Assembly: GCF_029868385.1 (NCBI RefSeq)
Contig: NZ_JARWNX010000064.1
Span: 62,001 to 126,000, forward strand
Source: Nocardia cyriacigeorgica
Lineage (GTDB): Bacteria; Actinomycetota; Actinomycetes; Mycobacteriales; Mycobacteriaceae
Length of the DNA stretch: 64,000 nucleotides
Reading direction: 5' to 3'
Part shown: positions 34,492 to 43,480 of the stretch, one piece after another
Layout of the letters: every line of letters begins with the position of its first letter
Numbering within the stretch: the stretch's first letter is position 1
Notes under the pieces: model-generated
Database searches by the model: none
The model's input: only the letters and a program-made list of their open reading frames with translations
What the model was told of the DNA's origin: nothing
Translations under genes and position numbers: made by a program

Positions 34492-36410
34492 CGTCGATCG
34501 GCACCCTCAGACGCTTCATCCATCATCGGACCGACTCCCGAGAAGGTGAAAATCTCGGGCTCGGAAGATTTTTCGGCTGGGCCAGAGCCCTCGTCATCCA
34601 TCATCGGCCCTGTCCCGGACACGCTGAAATGCGTAGAAGTTTCAGTGTCGGAGGGCGGCAGAGGGTCATCCATCATCGGCCCAGCGCCGGAGACGCTGAA
34701 GATCTCCGGCTCGCTCGGAGGCTGCGTGGATGCTGAATCATCCATCATCGGACCGGCGCCGGAGACGCTGAATACCTCGGGAGCCTGGGATGCGCTTGCC
34801 GGTGCAGCACTTGCACTCGCCGCGGTGTCCACCCCGTGCCAGGAAGCGTCACCCTGGGTGGCCAGGCTCGCAGCTTCGGTGTCGACACCGAAATCTACAT
34901 CCCAATCATCTTCGGGTGCATCGGTTTCCGGCCGCCGAACATCTGAGGGCTGCGCCGTGGACAGGTTCATGTCCTGCGTCGATCGGCCGGACACTGCCTC
35001 ATCCGACCCGTAGTTCACCGCCGTCTGATCGGACCAGACGTCCGATTCGGGTGCAAGACCTTCACCGATAACGCCGACCGGGCTGTCGAGTCCCTCGGTC
35101 CATTCGTCAGAGACTGTGCGCAGGTAGTCGGGGGCTGAATGCTCGGCGTCATCCTCCCCCGTGCGCCGCCCGCCACCTGGCGCCATCGGCGCCATGGGCA
35201 TTCCCCGAACTCCGCCAGCCGCACGCGAACCCGCTCCCGCTCCTCCGGGGCCGACACCCGTGCCGACGCCGGACACGCCTGGCCGCGACGAGCCGGGACC
35301 ACCGGATTCCGAAACCGGCCTACCTGCCCGGTCCGCACCGTCCATTCCGGATCCAGAACCGCCCGGCCCCGAGCTGCCCAACCCGGTTGTGCTCGGTGCG
35401 GGCGTCGCGCCAGGTCCGAGACCTGCGGCGGTGGTCGATGCCGGAGCAGTGCCGTCGGCGCCCGGCAACAGTCCTTCGGGGATCCCCAACCCGTCCGGAA
35501 TACCGAGGCCCTCCAGTCCGGTATTCGGCCCGCCCTGACCATTGTCCGGAGGAGTCTCACCCACCGGTGTTCCGGCATCAGGCCGACCGTTGTCGCTGGA
35601 AAGCGGAGGACCGTTGAGACCGCCAGGGCCATTCGGCGCCCCACTGCCCGTGTTACCACCGTCGCCGCTGTTGATCTGCGGAACCTCGATATACGAGGGC
35701 ACACCGGCCCCCGCCGGAGGAAAGTTCGGCTTGTACAGCGTATTCATCGCCCGCACAGCATCTTGCCGAGCGAGTTCCCTTGCCGCACGGTCACTATCCG
35801 CGTACTCCGGGTTGATCAGTCCGGGCGCCGAGGACTGATCCGGGTTGTCGGGGTCGGCCTGAGGGTATGGCGACGCCGCCGGTGGCTGGATCGCTGTCCG
35901 CACCGCCTCGGCAGCCCACGACAACGCGTCGAGCCGCAAGTTCACCGAATTGAACACTTGGCCGATCTGGCTCGTACCACTCGCGAACAGGTTCGATGCA
36001 GTCTCCGCGGCGTCCGCACTCGCCCCCTGCCACTCCCCCGAACCGAAGATGCGGTTCAGCGCCAGCTTGTTGAATGTGCCGAGATTGATCAGGTCGGTGG
36101 CGCATTCCTGCCACACGCGCTGCAAAGTCCGCATACCAGCGGCGTCGATGCCGCCCGGCCCGTGCACCGCCTGGTACATCGCCGCGTGCGTCATGCCTTC
36201 GAAGTGTTCGAACGTGCTCACGAAGTCCGGATCGGTCCCGGCGCCCAGCTCCCCGAGACGAGCATCGTCATCTGCTGCGAACCCCAGTGACGTGCGGGCA
36301 CGGTCGGCAGCGTTCTGTGCGTTCTTCGAGACAATGAGCTCTTGCATCCCCGGAATGGGGATCGAACTCGCTGGTGGTAGCTGCGCTCCCGAGCCATCCT
36401 GCCCGCCCAT
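34488..36410 (-). CDS. PPE-like type VII secretion substrate with C-terminal repeats
   Basis: A 640-aa protein. Residues about 50-185 are helical and contain the W-x-G turn in GSGEWQGASADAAETA, followed by NSVNLRLDALSWAAEAV, fitting a PPE/WXG-type secretion domain. Residues about 200-540 are Gly/Pro/Asn-rich. The last 96 residues contain four copies of a unit with core FSVSGAGPMMDD. There is no signal peptide or membrane helix. GGGGG precedes the ATG. EspG is encoded immediately downstream. It may bind a partner through the repeats; their function is unknown. Confidence 0.75.
   Translation of the reverse strand: MGGQDGSGAQLPPASSIPIPGMQELIVSKNAQNAADRARTSLGFAADDDARLGELGAGTDPDFVSTFEHFEGMTHAAMYQAVHGPGGIDAAGMRTLQRVWQECATDLINLGTFNKLALNRIFGSGEWQGASADAAETASNLFASGTSQIGQVFNSVNLRLDALSWAAEAVRTAIQPPAASPYPQADPDNPDQSSAPGLINPEYADSDRAARELARQDAVRAMNTLYKPNFPPAGAGVPSYIEVPQINSGDGGNTGSGAPNGPGGLNGPPLSSDNGRPDAGTPVGETPPDNGQGGPNTGLEGLGIPDGLGIPEGLLPGADGTAPASTTAAGLGPGATPAPSTTGLGSSGPGGSGSGMDGADRAGRPVSESGGPGSSRPGVSGVGTGVGPGGAGAGSRAAGGVRGMPMAPMAPGGGRRTGEDDAEHSAPDYLRTVSDEWTEGLDSPVGVIGEGLAPESDVWSDQTAVNYGSDEAVSGRSTQDMNLSTAQPSDVRRPETDAPEDDWDVDFGVDTEAASLATQGDASWHGVDTAASASAAPASASQAPEVFSVSGAGPMMDDSASTQPPSEPEIFSVSGAGPMMDDPLPPSDTETSTHFSVSGTGPMMDDEGSGPAEKSSEPEIFTFSGVGPMMDEASEGADRR
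34515..34778 (-). repeat. Four 24-25 residue repeats (FSVSGxGPMMDD)
   Basis: The four units occupy residues 545-558, 569-582, 594-606 and 619-632 of the PPE-like protein. Cores are VFSVSGAGPMMDD, IFSVSGAGPMMDD, HFSVSGTGPMMDD and IFTFSGVGPMMDE, separated by acidic, Pro/Ser-rich linkers. The DNA copies differ at many third positions, so the protein sequence appears to be under selection. Confidence 0.92.
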
Positions 36411-36605
36411 CGCGGTCCCCCTTCACATCCCCTCGACACTGCCCGAACAACACCCCGATCAGGCACATTAACACGCTTCCCAGCACCGCCAAGGTTGACC
36501 GGAGTCGCCTGGCAGCCACTGCCACAACTCCGATATTGTTCCGCCGCAGTTGAACATTCACGGCGCGCCGAGCGATCGGCCCGAGCCGAGTAGGGGGACG
36601 CCACG

Positions 36606-36908
36606 ATGATCCAGGCCGATATCGACCAGCTCGAGAAGCTGGCGACCACGCTCGATACCGTCAGCGGCGAGATCGACAAGATCGACGTACGCACCGCAGG
36701 CGATCAGATCGGTGCGGCGCTGCCCGGCTGCTCGATCGGCCAGGTCTGCGCCCAGACCGGCGAGTTCACCGAGGGCGCCTGGCTTCGAGTCGCTCAGCGC
36801 ATCCAAGCACTGTCCACACTCGTCAAAGAGTGCGCGGACAACATGCAGATGACCGACGAGGACTTCAAGAAGAAGCTCGACACGATGGACTTCAAGGGCC
36901 GGGGGTAG
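36606..36908 (+). CDS. EspC/WXG100-like small type VII secretion protein
   Basis: A 100-aa helical protein (MIQADIDQLEKLATTLDTV, then EGAWLRVAQRIQALSTLVKECADNMQM). Length, the two helices with a central turn and the genetic position match EspC-type or WXG100-like secreted proteins. The Tyr of the usual Y-x3-D/E export tag is replaced: the matching stretch reads NMQMTDED. GGGGGA lies just upstream of the ATG. The next gene starts 6 bases after its stop, so it is probably secreted as a partner of that large protein. Confidence 0.65.
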   Translation: MIQADIDQLEKLATTLDTVSGEIDKIDVRTAGDQIGAALPGCSIGQVCAQTGEFTEGAWLRVAQRIQALSTLVKECADNMQMTDEDFKKKLDTMDFKGRG

Positions 36909-36914
36909 CCAGCG

Positions 36915-39440
36915 ATGCCGACTCGCAACGACATCAACAACTGGAAGCCCGAGAAGCTCTCCGAATGGGCAACCGAGCTCGAGACCGACACCCAGTTCTA
37001 CGAGACCCAGTTGGGGCAGATCCTCACCCACTTCACCGGGACCACGTGGTCGGGTAAGGCGCATGACGCGGCATCGGACCGGTTCACCGAGGAGCACGAC
37101 CAGGGGCGCAAACTGTCGCAGGAGGTCCGCGACGTCGCGACAGCCCTCAGGGCCGCGGATCAGCGACTGTCTAACGAGAAGCGGTTGCTGCTCGGGAAGG
37201 TCAGCGACGCTGAGAATGACGCGGAGTCACCGATCCCGCTCGTCGTAAGCGATGTGTGGGTGGTGTCATGCACCACTATCGGCGCACATCTGTCGGCGGA
37301 CGACCGCAAGAAAGCGATCGATAAAGTCAATGCGCACCAGGGGCTCATCAACACGGCCTACCACGCCTTGGTCGGTGCGGTAAGCGAAGTCGGCACCGCG
37401 ATCACCACCGCAACTCAGGAGATTCGAGTCAGGGGCGACCAACTGGGTGACGGTATCGACGCTCCGACTGCCGCACCGGCAGATTCAGGTGTGATCGGCA
37501 AGGAAGATGGGCAGGCAGTGGCCGCTGCGATACGGCCCGACGGCACGGTCGACCCGGCAGTCCTCGACCAGATCGCCAGCAGGCTTCCGCAGGGCATCCT
37601 CACCGAGAGTGACATGCAGATCCTTGCGAACGGCGGCGAACTGTCCACTGTGCCCGCGTCGACTCAGCAGTACTACCGGGAGTTCTTCCAGGGCGCTGGC
37701 AAAGATGGCGTGCTGGCGTTGAGTGAGCACCTGAAGACGCAAGAGGCCAGCGGCAATCCCGTGGCGTCGGCCCGCAGGGATGCGCTTGCCAACGGGCTGT
37801 TGGTTGTGTCGAACGAAAAGATCGGTACTGGGCGAGATACCAACGGGAAACTCCAGTCGCCGGGCGGCTACGAGGCTCTGCCGCAAGATATGCGCGACCT
37901 TGTATCCGGCCGCTGGAAGGAGTACGCCGACCTTTCGACCACAGGTGATCAGCCGGAGAAGTTCGCGGAGCTGACCCAACTGGGAGATCTGGTGGCGCAA
38001 GCCGACCCAGACATCCCGCCCGGCAAGACGATGGGTGTGGAAATGTCCCGTCAGGCCGCCAGCATGGTCGACTACTTCGATAGCTTTGGCGAAAGCTGGC
38101 CGCCGGGTTACACCGAGGACGACGAGAAATCCATCGAATCCGGCGCAAGCAACCTATTGTCCGTCGGCGCACGCAACTTCGAAGCCAACGCCGCGTTGCT
38201 CAGCGGCGAAGGCTTGCCGGAGGTCGCCGGACCTTCTCCTACAGCCGGCGAGTACCAGCCGCAACCGTTCAATCGTGACGAGTTCGCAGCGACCGTGTTC
38301 GGTCGCGAGTGGTCTGACGATGGCAAGGCCGCAGCAGAGCTGTTCGATTGGACCGCAACCGAAAGTCATGAGACCGGGCCGGACGGCAAGCTCACCGATC
38401 AAGCGATCCTGGCGCGGCGGACGATCGCAGAGCTGCCCGAAGTCTTTACACCCATGGAGGATCCGGATTCGCCCGACGGCGCCCCGAGCGTCCATCGAGG
38501 CGGTCTCCAGATCGACGCGGACACGTTCAAGAACAACGCCAAGATGTTCGCAGAGAATCCTGCGATGTCTGATGCTCTTGGCAAGGTGATGGGCTCCAAC
38601 ATCGATACCTACGCCACACCTTTTGGCCAGACCATATTTATCGAAGGCGACAACGAAACCCAGCTGGAAACGACCGAAGCTAACCGTCTTCTATTCTTGG
38701 CCAGTCAATCCGACCAGGGACGGATGACTCTCGAGGTCTCACGACAGTTGTACGAGAGCAATCTGTTAACCGAGGCCCTTAGAACCGATGACAGCAAGGT
38801 GCCATCTGATTTTACTCAACAGTTTGCTGCAATCGCGCAGCTTGATGGACGTATAACGAATGCATCCGAGAATGCCATGACGTTCCAGGATGACAATGCG
38901 ATCAAGACGTACAATGACCATCAGCTGAGCATCTACGAAACCAAGAAGGCGGCAGCCCAGTTCGTCGCAGACTCAACCATCGGCCTGATCGAGGTGCCAC
39001 CAACGGCTCCAGGCGGTCCGATAGCGGGTCAGATCGCCGACACGCTGAAAGAGAAGGCGACCGAGTCGGCGATCAATAGCTTTGTACCCGAGCCCGAACT
39101 GATGGAAGTCCAATATCCGAATCTCACGGAAATAAACCATCAGGCTTCACGAGATTTCAAGCAAGAGATTCTGAACTCAGCATTCAACGCTGGCCATGAG
39201 ATCCCACCCGAACTAATGAACCCCCAAACGGGAAAGCCGATTAATGTGACCGAAGAAGGAATGGGTTCGACCCTTCCGAGTACTAAGCATCAAGCGCTCA
39301 CCGATTTCATCAGCAATGCCGGGCTGGCACAAATAGTTACTGACTACCATCAGACCCACGGAATCGAGGTTCTACAGGGAATCGGGAAGAGTGGATCCAG
39401 CTTGGAGATGATCTTGACCGGCAGGGACCCTGGAAAGTGA
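36915..39440 (+). CDS. Large ESX-associated protein, mycobacterial TPR-repeat-region type
   Basis: An 841-aa protein without signal peptide or membrane helices. Residues 1-100 are WXG-like helices (NNWKPEKLSEWATELETD, then TWSGKAHDAASDRFTEEHDQ). The middle part (GVIGKEDGQAVAAAIRPDGTVDP, LPQGILTESDMQILANGG, LPQDMRDLVSGRW) resembles mycobacterial TPR-repeat-region proteins, often encoded beside small WXG proteins. The C-terminal 280 residues match nothing I know and are encoded by DNA with lower GC. A secreted effector with a variable tail is plausible but unproven. Confidence 0.65.
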   Translation: MPTRNDINNWKPEKLSEWATELETDTQFYETQLGQILTHFTGTTWSGKAHDAASDRFTEEHDQGRKLSQEVRDVATALRAADQRLSNEKRLLLGKVSDAENDAESPIPLVVSDVWVVSCTTIGAHLSADDRKKAIDKVNAHQGLINTAYHALVGAVSEVGTAITTATQEIRVRGDQLGDGIDAPTAAPADSGVIGKEDGQAVAAAIRPDGTVDPAVLDQIASRLPQGILTESDMQILANGGELSTVPASTQQYYREFFQGAGKDGVLALSEHLKTQEASGNPVASARRDALANGLLVVSNEKIGTGRDTNGKLQSPGGYEALPQDMRDLVSGRWKEYADLSTTGDQPEKFAELTQLGDLVAQADPDIPPGKTMGVEMSRQAASMVDYFDSFGESWPPGYTEDDEKSIESGASNLLSVGARNFEANAALLSGEGLPEVAGPSPTAGEYQPQPFNRDEFAATVFGREWSDDGKAAAELFDWTATESHETGPDGKLTDQAILARRTIAELPEVFTPMEDPDSPDGAPSVHRGGLQIDADTFKNNAKMFAENPAMSDALGKVMGSNIDTYATPFGQTIFIEGDNETQLETTEANRLLFLASQSDQGRMTLEVSRQLYESNLLTEALRTDDSKVPSDFTQQFAAIAQLDGRITNASENAMTFQDDNAIKTYNDHQLSIYETKKAAAQFVADSTIGLIEVPPTAPGGPIAGQIADTLKEKATESAINSFVPEPELMEVQYPNLTEINHQASRDFKQEILNSAFNAGHEIPPELMNPQTGKPINVTEEGMGSTLPSTKHQALTDFISNAGLAQIVTDYHQTHGIEVLQGIGKSGSSLEMILTGRDPGK

Positions 39441-39463
39441 GCGAAAATTGTGGAATCAAGCTA

Positions 39464-40063
39464 ATGAGTAGGCGTCTGACTTCCGCCCTCGTTGCCGTCG
39501 TGGGTTCTTTCACAATGTCATCCTGCGTCCTCTCCAGTGAGGATCCCCCGCGTTACCCGCCATCAGTGAGCAACTGGGAAGTTGTGGGAGACCTCCCGGC
39601 CGACCAAAAGAAAATCGCGGAATTTGTGGCCGAATCACTGAACATCGGCAATGATGCAAATTCCAACGGCGATTTGCTCTCCGAATGGGAGAATCGCATA
39701 GCTCCCAACTTCAGCGGATCCAGGCCAGGGATTGATGAAACTGGCGGCTTGACCGGAAGAATAATACGAGTATCACCGGGACCGAATGTCGACACGTTCG
39801 AAGTGGGCGCTTGCGAGTTCGACACACCTGGACTCTACAGAATCCAGGAAGGTGGCGAACTCAAACCACAGCCTGTACGTATTCTTCCGGTCAAGTATTA
39901 CGTGATGAGAACCACAAAATGGTCACGAGGCGGGCAGAAGACCACGGAACCGCGCCTCCTACTCTATGCAACCTCCTCCGGAATAGACCTACTACAAGAG
40001 TGCAGATCTCTTGAACCCCCACCGCGCACGCGAATCACTCCGACTCCAACGAATGACAACTAG
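39464..40063 (+). CDS. Putative lipoprotein following the large ESX-associated protein
   Basis: From ATG 39464 the 199-aa product has a signal sequence MSRRLTSALVAVVGSFTMSSC, with the Cys at the end as the likely lipid-modified residue. The mature part begins with charged, Pro-rich sequence and ends in a Thr/Pro tail. No domain recognised. A GTG at 39437 overlapping the previous stop gives a start nine residues longer. Overlap with the effector-like gene is consistent with a partner or immunity role, but nothing in the sequence proves it. GC is lower than in the flanking cell-wall genes. Confidence 0.6.
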   Translation: MSRRLTSALVAVVGSFTMSSCVLSSEDPPRYPPSVSNWEVVGDLPADQKKIAEFVAESLNIGNDANSNGDLLSEWENRIAPNFSGSRPGIDETGGLTGRIIRVSPGPNVDTFEVGACEFDTPGLYRIQEGGELKPQPVRILPVKYYVMRTTKWSRGGQKTTEPRLLLYATSSGIDLLQECRSLEPPPRTRITPTPTNDN

Positions 40064-40149
40064 GCCCCTTCGTTTAAGTACCGGGGGCGGCCTGAATCCC
40101 GGAGTAACCCAATTGCGTAGTGATTCGGTAGCATTCGGAGCACAGCCTG

Positions 40150-40752
40150 CTAATCCGGAGTAGCATCAGATATAATCGCCGATATCTCTTCAATTCGATC
40201 GCAAGGTTTCTCTGTAGTAAATACCGAGCGAGTACTCTTTGTTACATCCAGGACACCATCTGACGATTGTATCGCTACGCTGCATGACTCATCATGAAGT
40301 TCCGGATTTGAGTAGTGCATCGCAGCGCGACCATCGATTGTCAACTCGGTCGAGTTTGTTCCATATCTATCTCGATACTCTTCAAGTGTGATATTTCCCG
40401 ACCACACCGTCAGCGTCCGAGTCGTCACCTTCTGTCCATGGACCGATTCTTTGAATTCGAAAGAGCACCCGATGAACGAGTAATCATCGAATATGTAGTC
40501 GCTTCTTTCCCGACTCCCAGGTTCGAACCCGGCAGCAACAATTTTGTCGTCGCCTACTCCGACACAGGGATCAAACTCGACCTTATCGCGCCCGATGTTG
40601 TGTTGAACGGGAGCCGGCTGGACAGAAACCGACAGTTGCGGTGCAGTTGTCGGCGTGGGCGTTCGGGATTCGAGAGCATTGTCGGAATCGCTTCCACACC
40701 CCGAAAGGGCCAGCATGAATGCGGCAAGACCTACACCAAACTTGCGATTCAT
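40150..40752 (-). CDS. DUF3558 family lipoprotein
   Basis: A 200-aa lipoprotein with lipobox LALSGC (Cys about 19), a Thr/Pro linker, then the DUF3558 pattern: FDPCVGVGDDKIVAAGFEPG, YSFIGCSFEF and a second Cys pair in ESCSVAIQSS. DUF3558 lipoproteins are common in Nocardia and mycobacteria; their function is unknown. The ATG overlaps the stop of the preceding gene (ATGA), so they share a transcript. Confidence 0.8.
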   Translation of the reverse strand: MNRKFGVGLAAFMLALSGCGSDSDNALESRTPTPTTAPQLSVSVQPAPVQHNIGRDKVEFDPCVGVGDDKIVAAGFEPGSRERSDYIFDDYSFIGCSFEFKESVHGQKVTTRTLTVWSGNITLEEYRDRYGTNSTELTIDGRAAMHYSNPELHDESCSVAIQSSDGVLDVTKSTRSVFTTEKPCDRIEEISAIISDATPD

Positions 40753-41144
40753 CGCTGTGGACCTTCAGAAGCCGTATCTGCCATGAACCGCATGGTCACA
40801 GCGTTCTGCGCGTCAGCATCTTCAAGTAGATTCCCAGCGCGAAGATAGGCCTCCTGCAACTGCATCGCTCCGACAGCCAACTTATTCAGCACGTCGACGC
40901 CATCAATAGCCTTCGTTGCGAACCCCTGCTGCAACTGCTTGCCCGACTCGAGGCCGCCGAATCCTGCGGGTCTCGTCGCCTCAGCAAGCTTCTCCCGGAT
41001 TGCAAGCAGTTCGTTGACTACGCGTCCATACTCAGCGGCGGCCTGCTGGGCGACCTCTGGTTCGTACCGGACTACACCAGACCTTGCGGCCGCGTTGAAC
41101 GCAGCGATCTGTGCCTGCCCAAAGTTGATGTCTGCCTCTGCCAC
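40749..41144 (-). CDS. Small helical protein, probably ESX-related
   Basis: A 131-aa product, almost entirely helical and rich in Ala/Glu/Gln (ADINFGQAQIAAFNAAARSG, then EYGRVVNELLAIREKLAEATRPAGFGGLESGKQLQQGF). It lacks signal peptide and membrane helix. The pattern resembles small type VII secretion-associated proteins found beside DUF3558 lipoproteins, but there is no clear W-x-G. GTG 41144 with GGGGG about 10 bases upstream is chosen. Confidence 0.6.
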   Translation of the reverse strand: MAEADINFGQAQIAAFNAAARSGVVRYEPEVAQQAAAEYGRVVNELLAIREKLAEATRPAGFGGLESGKQLQQGFATKAIDGVDVLNKLAVGAMQLQEAYLRAGNLLEDADAQNAVTMRFMADTASEGPQR

Positions 41145-41448
41145 TCGTCTGCCCCCGTTCCCGTGGTTTACGCCGACGCTATCAGAAGCGGCTCGGCCAT
41201 CCACCTGGAGGGAGTTGGCGAGCCCGGGTTGCGCCGGCCGGTCAACGGCCAGCCTCGATTCCAGCCAACCCGACGCGATTGCTCCAGCTGCGGACTTGTG
41301 CGTGGCCAGTGCCTGCCGGTCAGGCAGTTGAGGGCAGGCCGGGCGCGATTTGTTCCGCCAGACTGCCTGCGCGCACACATACGTCGGTACTGCCAGGGTT
41401 CAATTTTGGCGTCGGATTGACTCCGGGATTCGCTCGTGGAGCCACATC
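41145..41448. other. Gene-free stretch upstream of the small helical protein
   Basis: 304 bases. It should hold the promoter of the leftward helical-protein/DUF3558 operon. I see no convincing gene, hairpin or repeat; the open frames lack start sites and family-like sequence. Confidence 0.4.
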
Positions 41449-41951
41449 CTAGACTTCGATTTGGAGGCTGCCGCCTTTCATATCGGCATTCACCACACAC
41501 GCGATGTTGATCAGGTAGAGGTTCGGACGTCTCAAGATCGCCCGCCGCCTGCGATGGTGAACTCATGTGCAGCCGGAAGCTCGCTGCGGCGGCTCTGGGT
41601 CCACAGGGCGACGTCGACGGTGAGCACAGTCGTGGTGACCTCCACGCGATGGCTGTTCGTCCGAACCCACCGGCAGCCCCGGAACTTCATCCACGGATCT
41701 TCGACCACGCTTACAGGCAGGCGTGACTCGCCTTCGACGGGCTCCTTGCTGTGCAACTGCTCTGCGTCCAGCACACCCTGCGGCACGTCTTGACATGAGT
41801 TGTATCCCTGTGGCACCTCCGCGGCAAATGACAACAAGGGCATACTCGGTTCCGTGCCGCGCGTTGATGAGCCGCACCCGACCAAAGCAGGTAGCCCAAC
41901 CAGAAGACCCGCCATCACTAGCGTGCCGACGCTCGATCGCATAACCCCCAT
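41449..41951 (-). pseudogene. DUF3558 lipoprotein gene with a 3' frameshift
   Basis: The first part (139 aa as it stands) has signal sequence and lipobox LPALVGC, then QGYNSCQDVPQGVLDAEQLH and FRGCRWVRTN, a DUF3558 pattern, and stops early after AHEFTIAGGGRS. In the next frame the sequence continues with RRPNLYLINIACVVNADMKG and ends GSLQIEV-stop at 41449, the expected C-terminal Cys strand of the family. Adding one G at the run 41541-41543 restores a 167-aa protein, normal for DUF3558. Recent mutation or sequencing error. Confidence 0.75.
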
Positions 41952-42020
41952 CTTCTCGTCGCATTCTTAGATGTACGCCCACGAGTCCTTAGACTCACTA
42001 CCTGCGCTTACTGGCAATAC

Positions 42021-42404
42021 TTATGCGGCCTCGAAGTCGCCAATGCCAACACCGTCGACGAATGCTTCCCACTCTCCTGCGCTGAAGTCCAGGACAACAT
42101 CACCTGCGCTGACAGTCACGCCATCTGTGTGGCGCTTGATTTGTGGCGTTCCTGTCGTTTCGCGTGTTGCCCCATCGACTGCTGAGTTTAGGAACTCGGG
42201 CCAAGTATCCATGGGAATCGCGATAATTGGCTGCTCCAGAGGATCATTCGCTGGATCGCGCAGGTACTTGCTGTCCCGAACGAGCACCACGGCACCATCG
42301 AACCGAACCTCGACGCAATTCTGGTTGGCGTTGGACCGGGATGACTTGATCCAGCGACCGTCCAGATTCCGAGCGGTGTTCGTGGTGCTCATAGGCGTGA
42401 TCAT
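42021..42404 (-). CDS. DUF397 protein with a duplicated domain
   Basis: A 127-aa protein. The first DUF397 copy (about 18-70) shows RWIKSSRSNANQNCVEVRF, VLVRDSK and WPEFLNSAV. A second, degenerate copy (about 78-127) shows GVTVSAGDVVLDFSAGEWEAFVDGV. DUF397 proteins are small partners of XRE/DUF5753 regulators such as those of the WhiJ/BldB-associated systems in streptomycetes. The ATG overlaps the stop of the XRE gene (ATGA); ATG 42392 is an alternative. Confidence 0.85.
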   Translation of the reverse strand: MITPMSTTNTARNLDGRWIKSSRSNANQNCVEVRFDGAVVLVRDSKYLRDPANDPLEQPIIAIPMDTWPEFLNSAVDGATRETTGTPQIKRHTDGVTVSAGDVVLDFSAGEWEAFVDGVGIGDFEAA

Positions 42405-43261
42405 AGCTGGCTGGCCGACCGCTCTATCAGGGCTAGAGACTCATCGCGCCCCAACGCCATCGTCCGGGCCTTACCGTAAACGTACGACAAGTCACGGACG
42501 AGTGCGTCGTTGTCGCTGGTCTCGCTCGAGACTGCGGCCTCCTGCCAGGCCAACGTCGGGAGCTTCGTGCTCTCGAAGTCCACCAGGTGGAATGTCCCAC
42601 CGCCCAATGCATTACCCTCCTCCGATTCGAATGGGATAACGCGCAGGTCGAGGTTCTCCTCATGCTTCTCCACCAGGTCGATGAGGCTGAGGAGCTGTTC
42701 GCGGAGCACTTCAGAGCCACCCGTTCGATGCACCAAGGCCGCCTCTCCGACCACCGCTGTCAGCTGTATCGCATCGGGTCCGCCCAGCCGGCGCTGGCGC
42801 TGCATGCGCACATCAACACGCTGCTCGACCTCAGCGGGCCGCACATTCCCTGGTGTCGACGCGATGAGAGCGCGCGCGTATCGCTCGGTTTGCAGCAAGC
42901 CGGGGATCAACACACCTTCGAAGGTGCGGAGGCTCTGCGCGCCGTGCTCGAGCCCGATCAGTCGCAGTTGCTCAGGGCCGAGCATCCCGGAGTATCGACT
43001 CCACCAGCCACGCTCCTTGGCGGTTACGCGGAGTCCGAGTAACTCCTGCTTCTCGTCTTCATCGAACTCGAACCAATCGAGCAGGGACCGAAGTTTGTCT
43101 TCGGATAGGAGGTTCCGCTCTCCCTCGATGTGGGACCAGTACCCGCTGGAGATACCGAGCTTCTTCGCAATCGTGGCCGGGCTGACCTCGAGCTCTTTCC
43201 TGCGGTCGCGTAGCCGAAGCATGAGCTCCCATCGGGCGACGATCGGCGACGCTGGGGCCAT
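42401..43261 (-). CDS. XRE-family regulator with DUF5753 domain, paired with DUF397
   Basis: A 286-aa DNA-binding protein. HTH at about 12-60 (LRDRRKELEVSPATIAKKLGISSGYWSHIEGERN), then DUF5753 with FEGVLIPGLLQTERYARALI and GEAALVHRTGG. The downstream DUF397 gene overlaps it. The divergent promoter region contains a palindrome (43333-43349) likely bound by this protein. Such pairs behave like regulatory or toxin-antitoxin-like modules in actinomycetes; the targets are unknown. Confidence 0.9.
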   Translation of the reverse strand: MAPASPIVARWELMLRLRDRRKELEVSPATIAKKLGISSGYWSHIEGERNLLSEDKLRSLLDWFEFDEDEKQELLGLRVTAKERGWWSRYSGMLGPEQLRLIGLEHGAQSLRTFEGVLIPGLLQTERYARALIASTPGNVRPAEVEQRVDVRMQRQRRLGGPDAIQLTAVVGEAALVHRTGGSEVLREQLLSLIDLVEKHEENLDLRVIPFESEEGNALGGGTFHLVDFESTKLPTLAWQEAAVSSETSDNDALVRDLSYVYGKARTMALGRDESLALIERSASQL

Positions 43262-43328
43262 GGTTCGACTCCTTCCGCTAAGGGCGACCAGAACCCTATC
43301 CGACGATCAACTCCATCTCAACAATCCA

Positions 43329-43349
43329 TTGACTTCTAGTTTATAGAAG
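43329..43349. promoter_or_regulatory. Promoter-like TTGACT overlapping a palindrome
   Basis: TTGACT at 43329-43334 runs into CTTCTA-GTTTA-TAGAAG (43333-43349), a perfect 6-5-6 inverted repeat in an A/T-rich patch between the XRE gene and the DUF4254 gene. It suits an operator for the adjacent XRE protein, controlling one or both directions. Confidence 0.55.
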
Positions 43350-43480
43350 ACATACTGGTAGCAGCTTCGCCTCTGCTCTCTCGCTTGTGCTGCTTCACAG
43401 CATCGTTGGACGACCGCCCACCCACGTGCGCAAGATTGCGACCCCGATATGGCGACGTGGGCCGATCCCAAGGAACTGGC

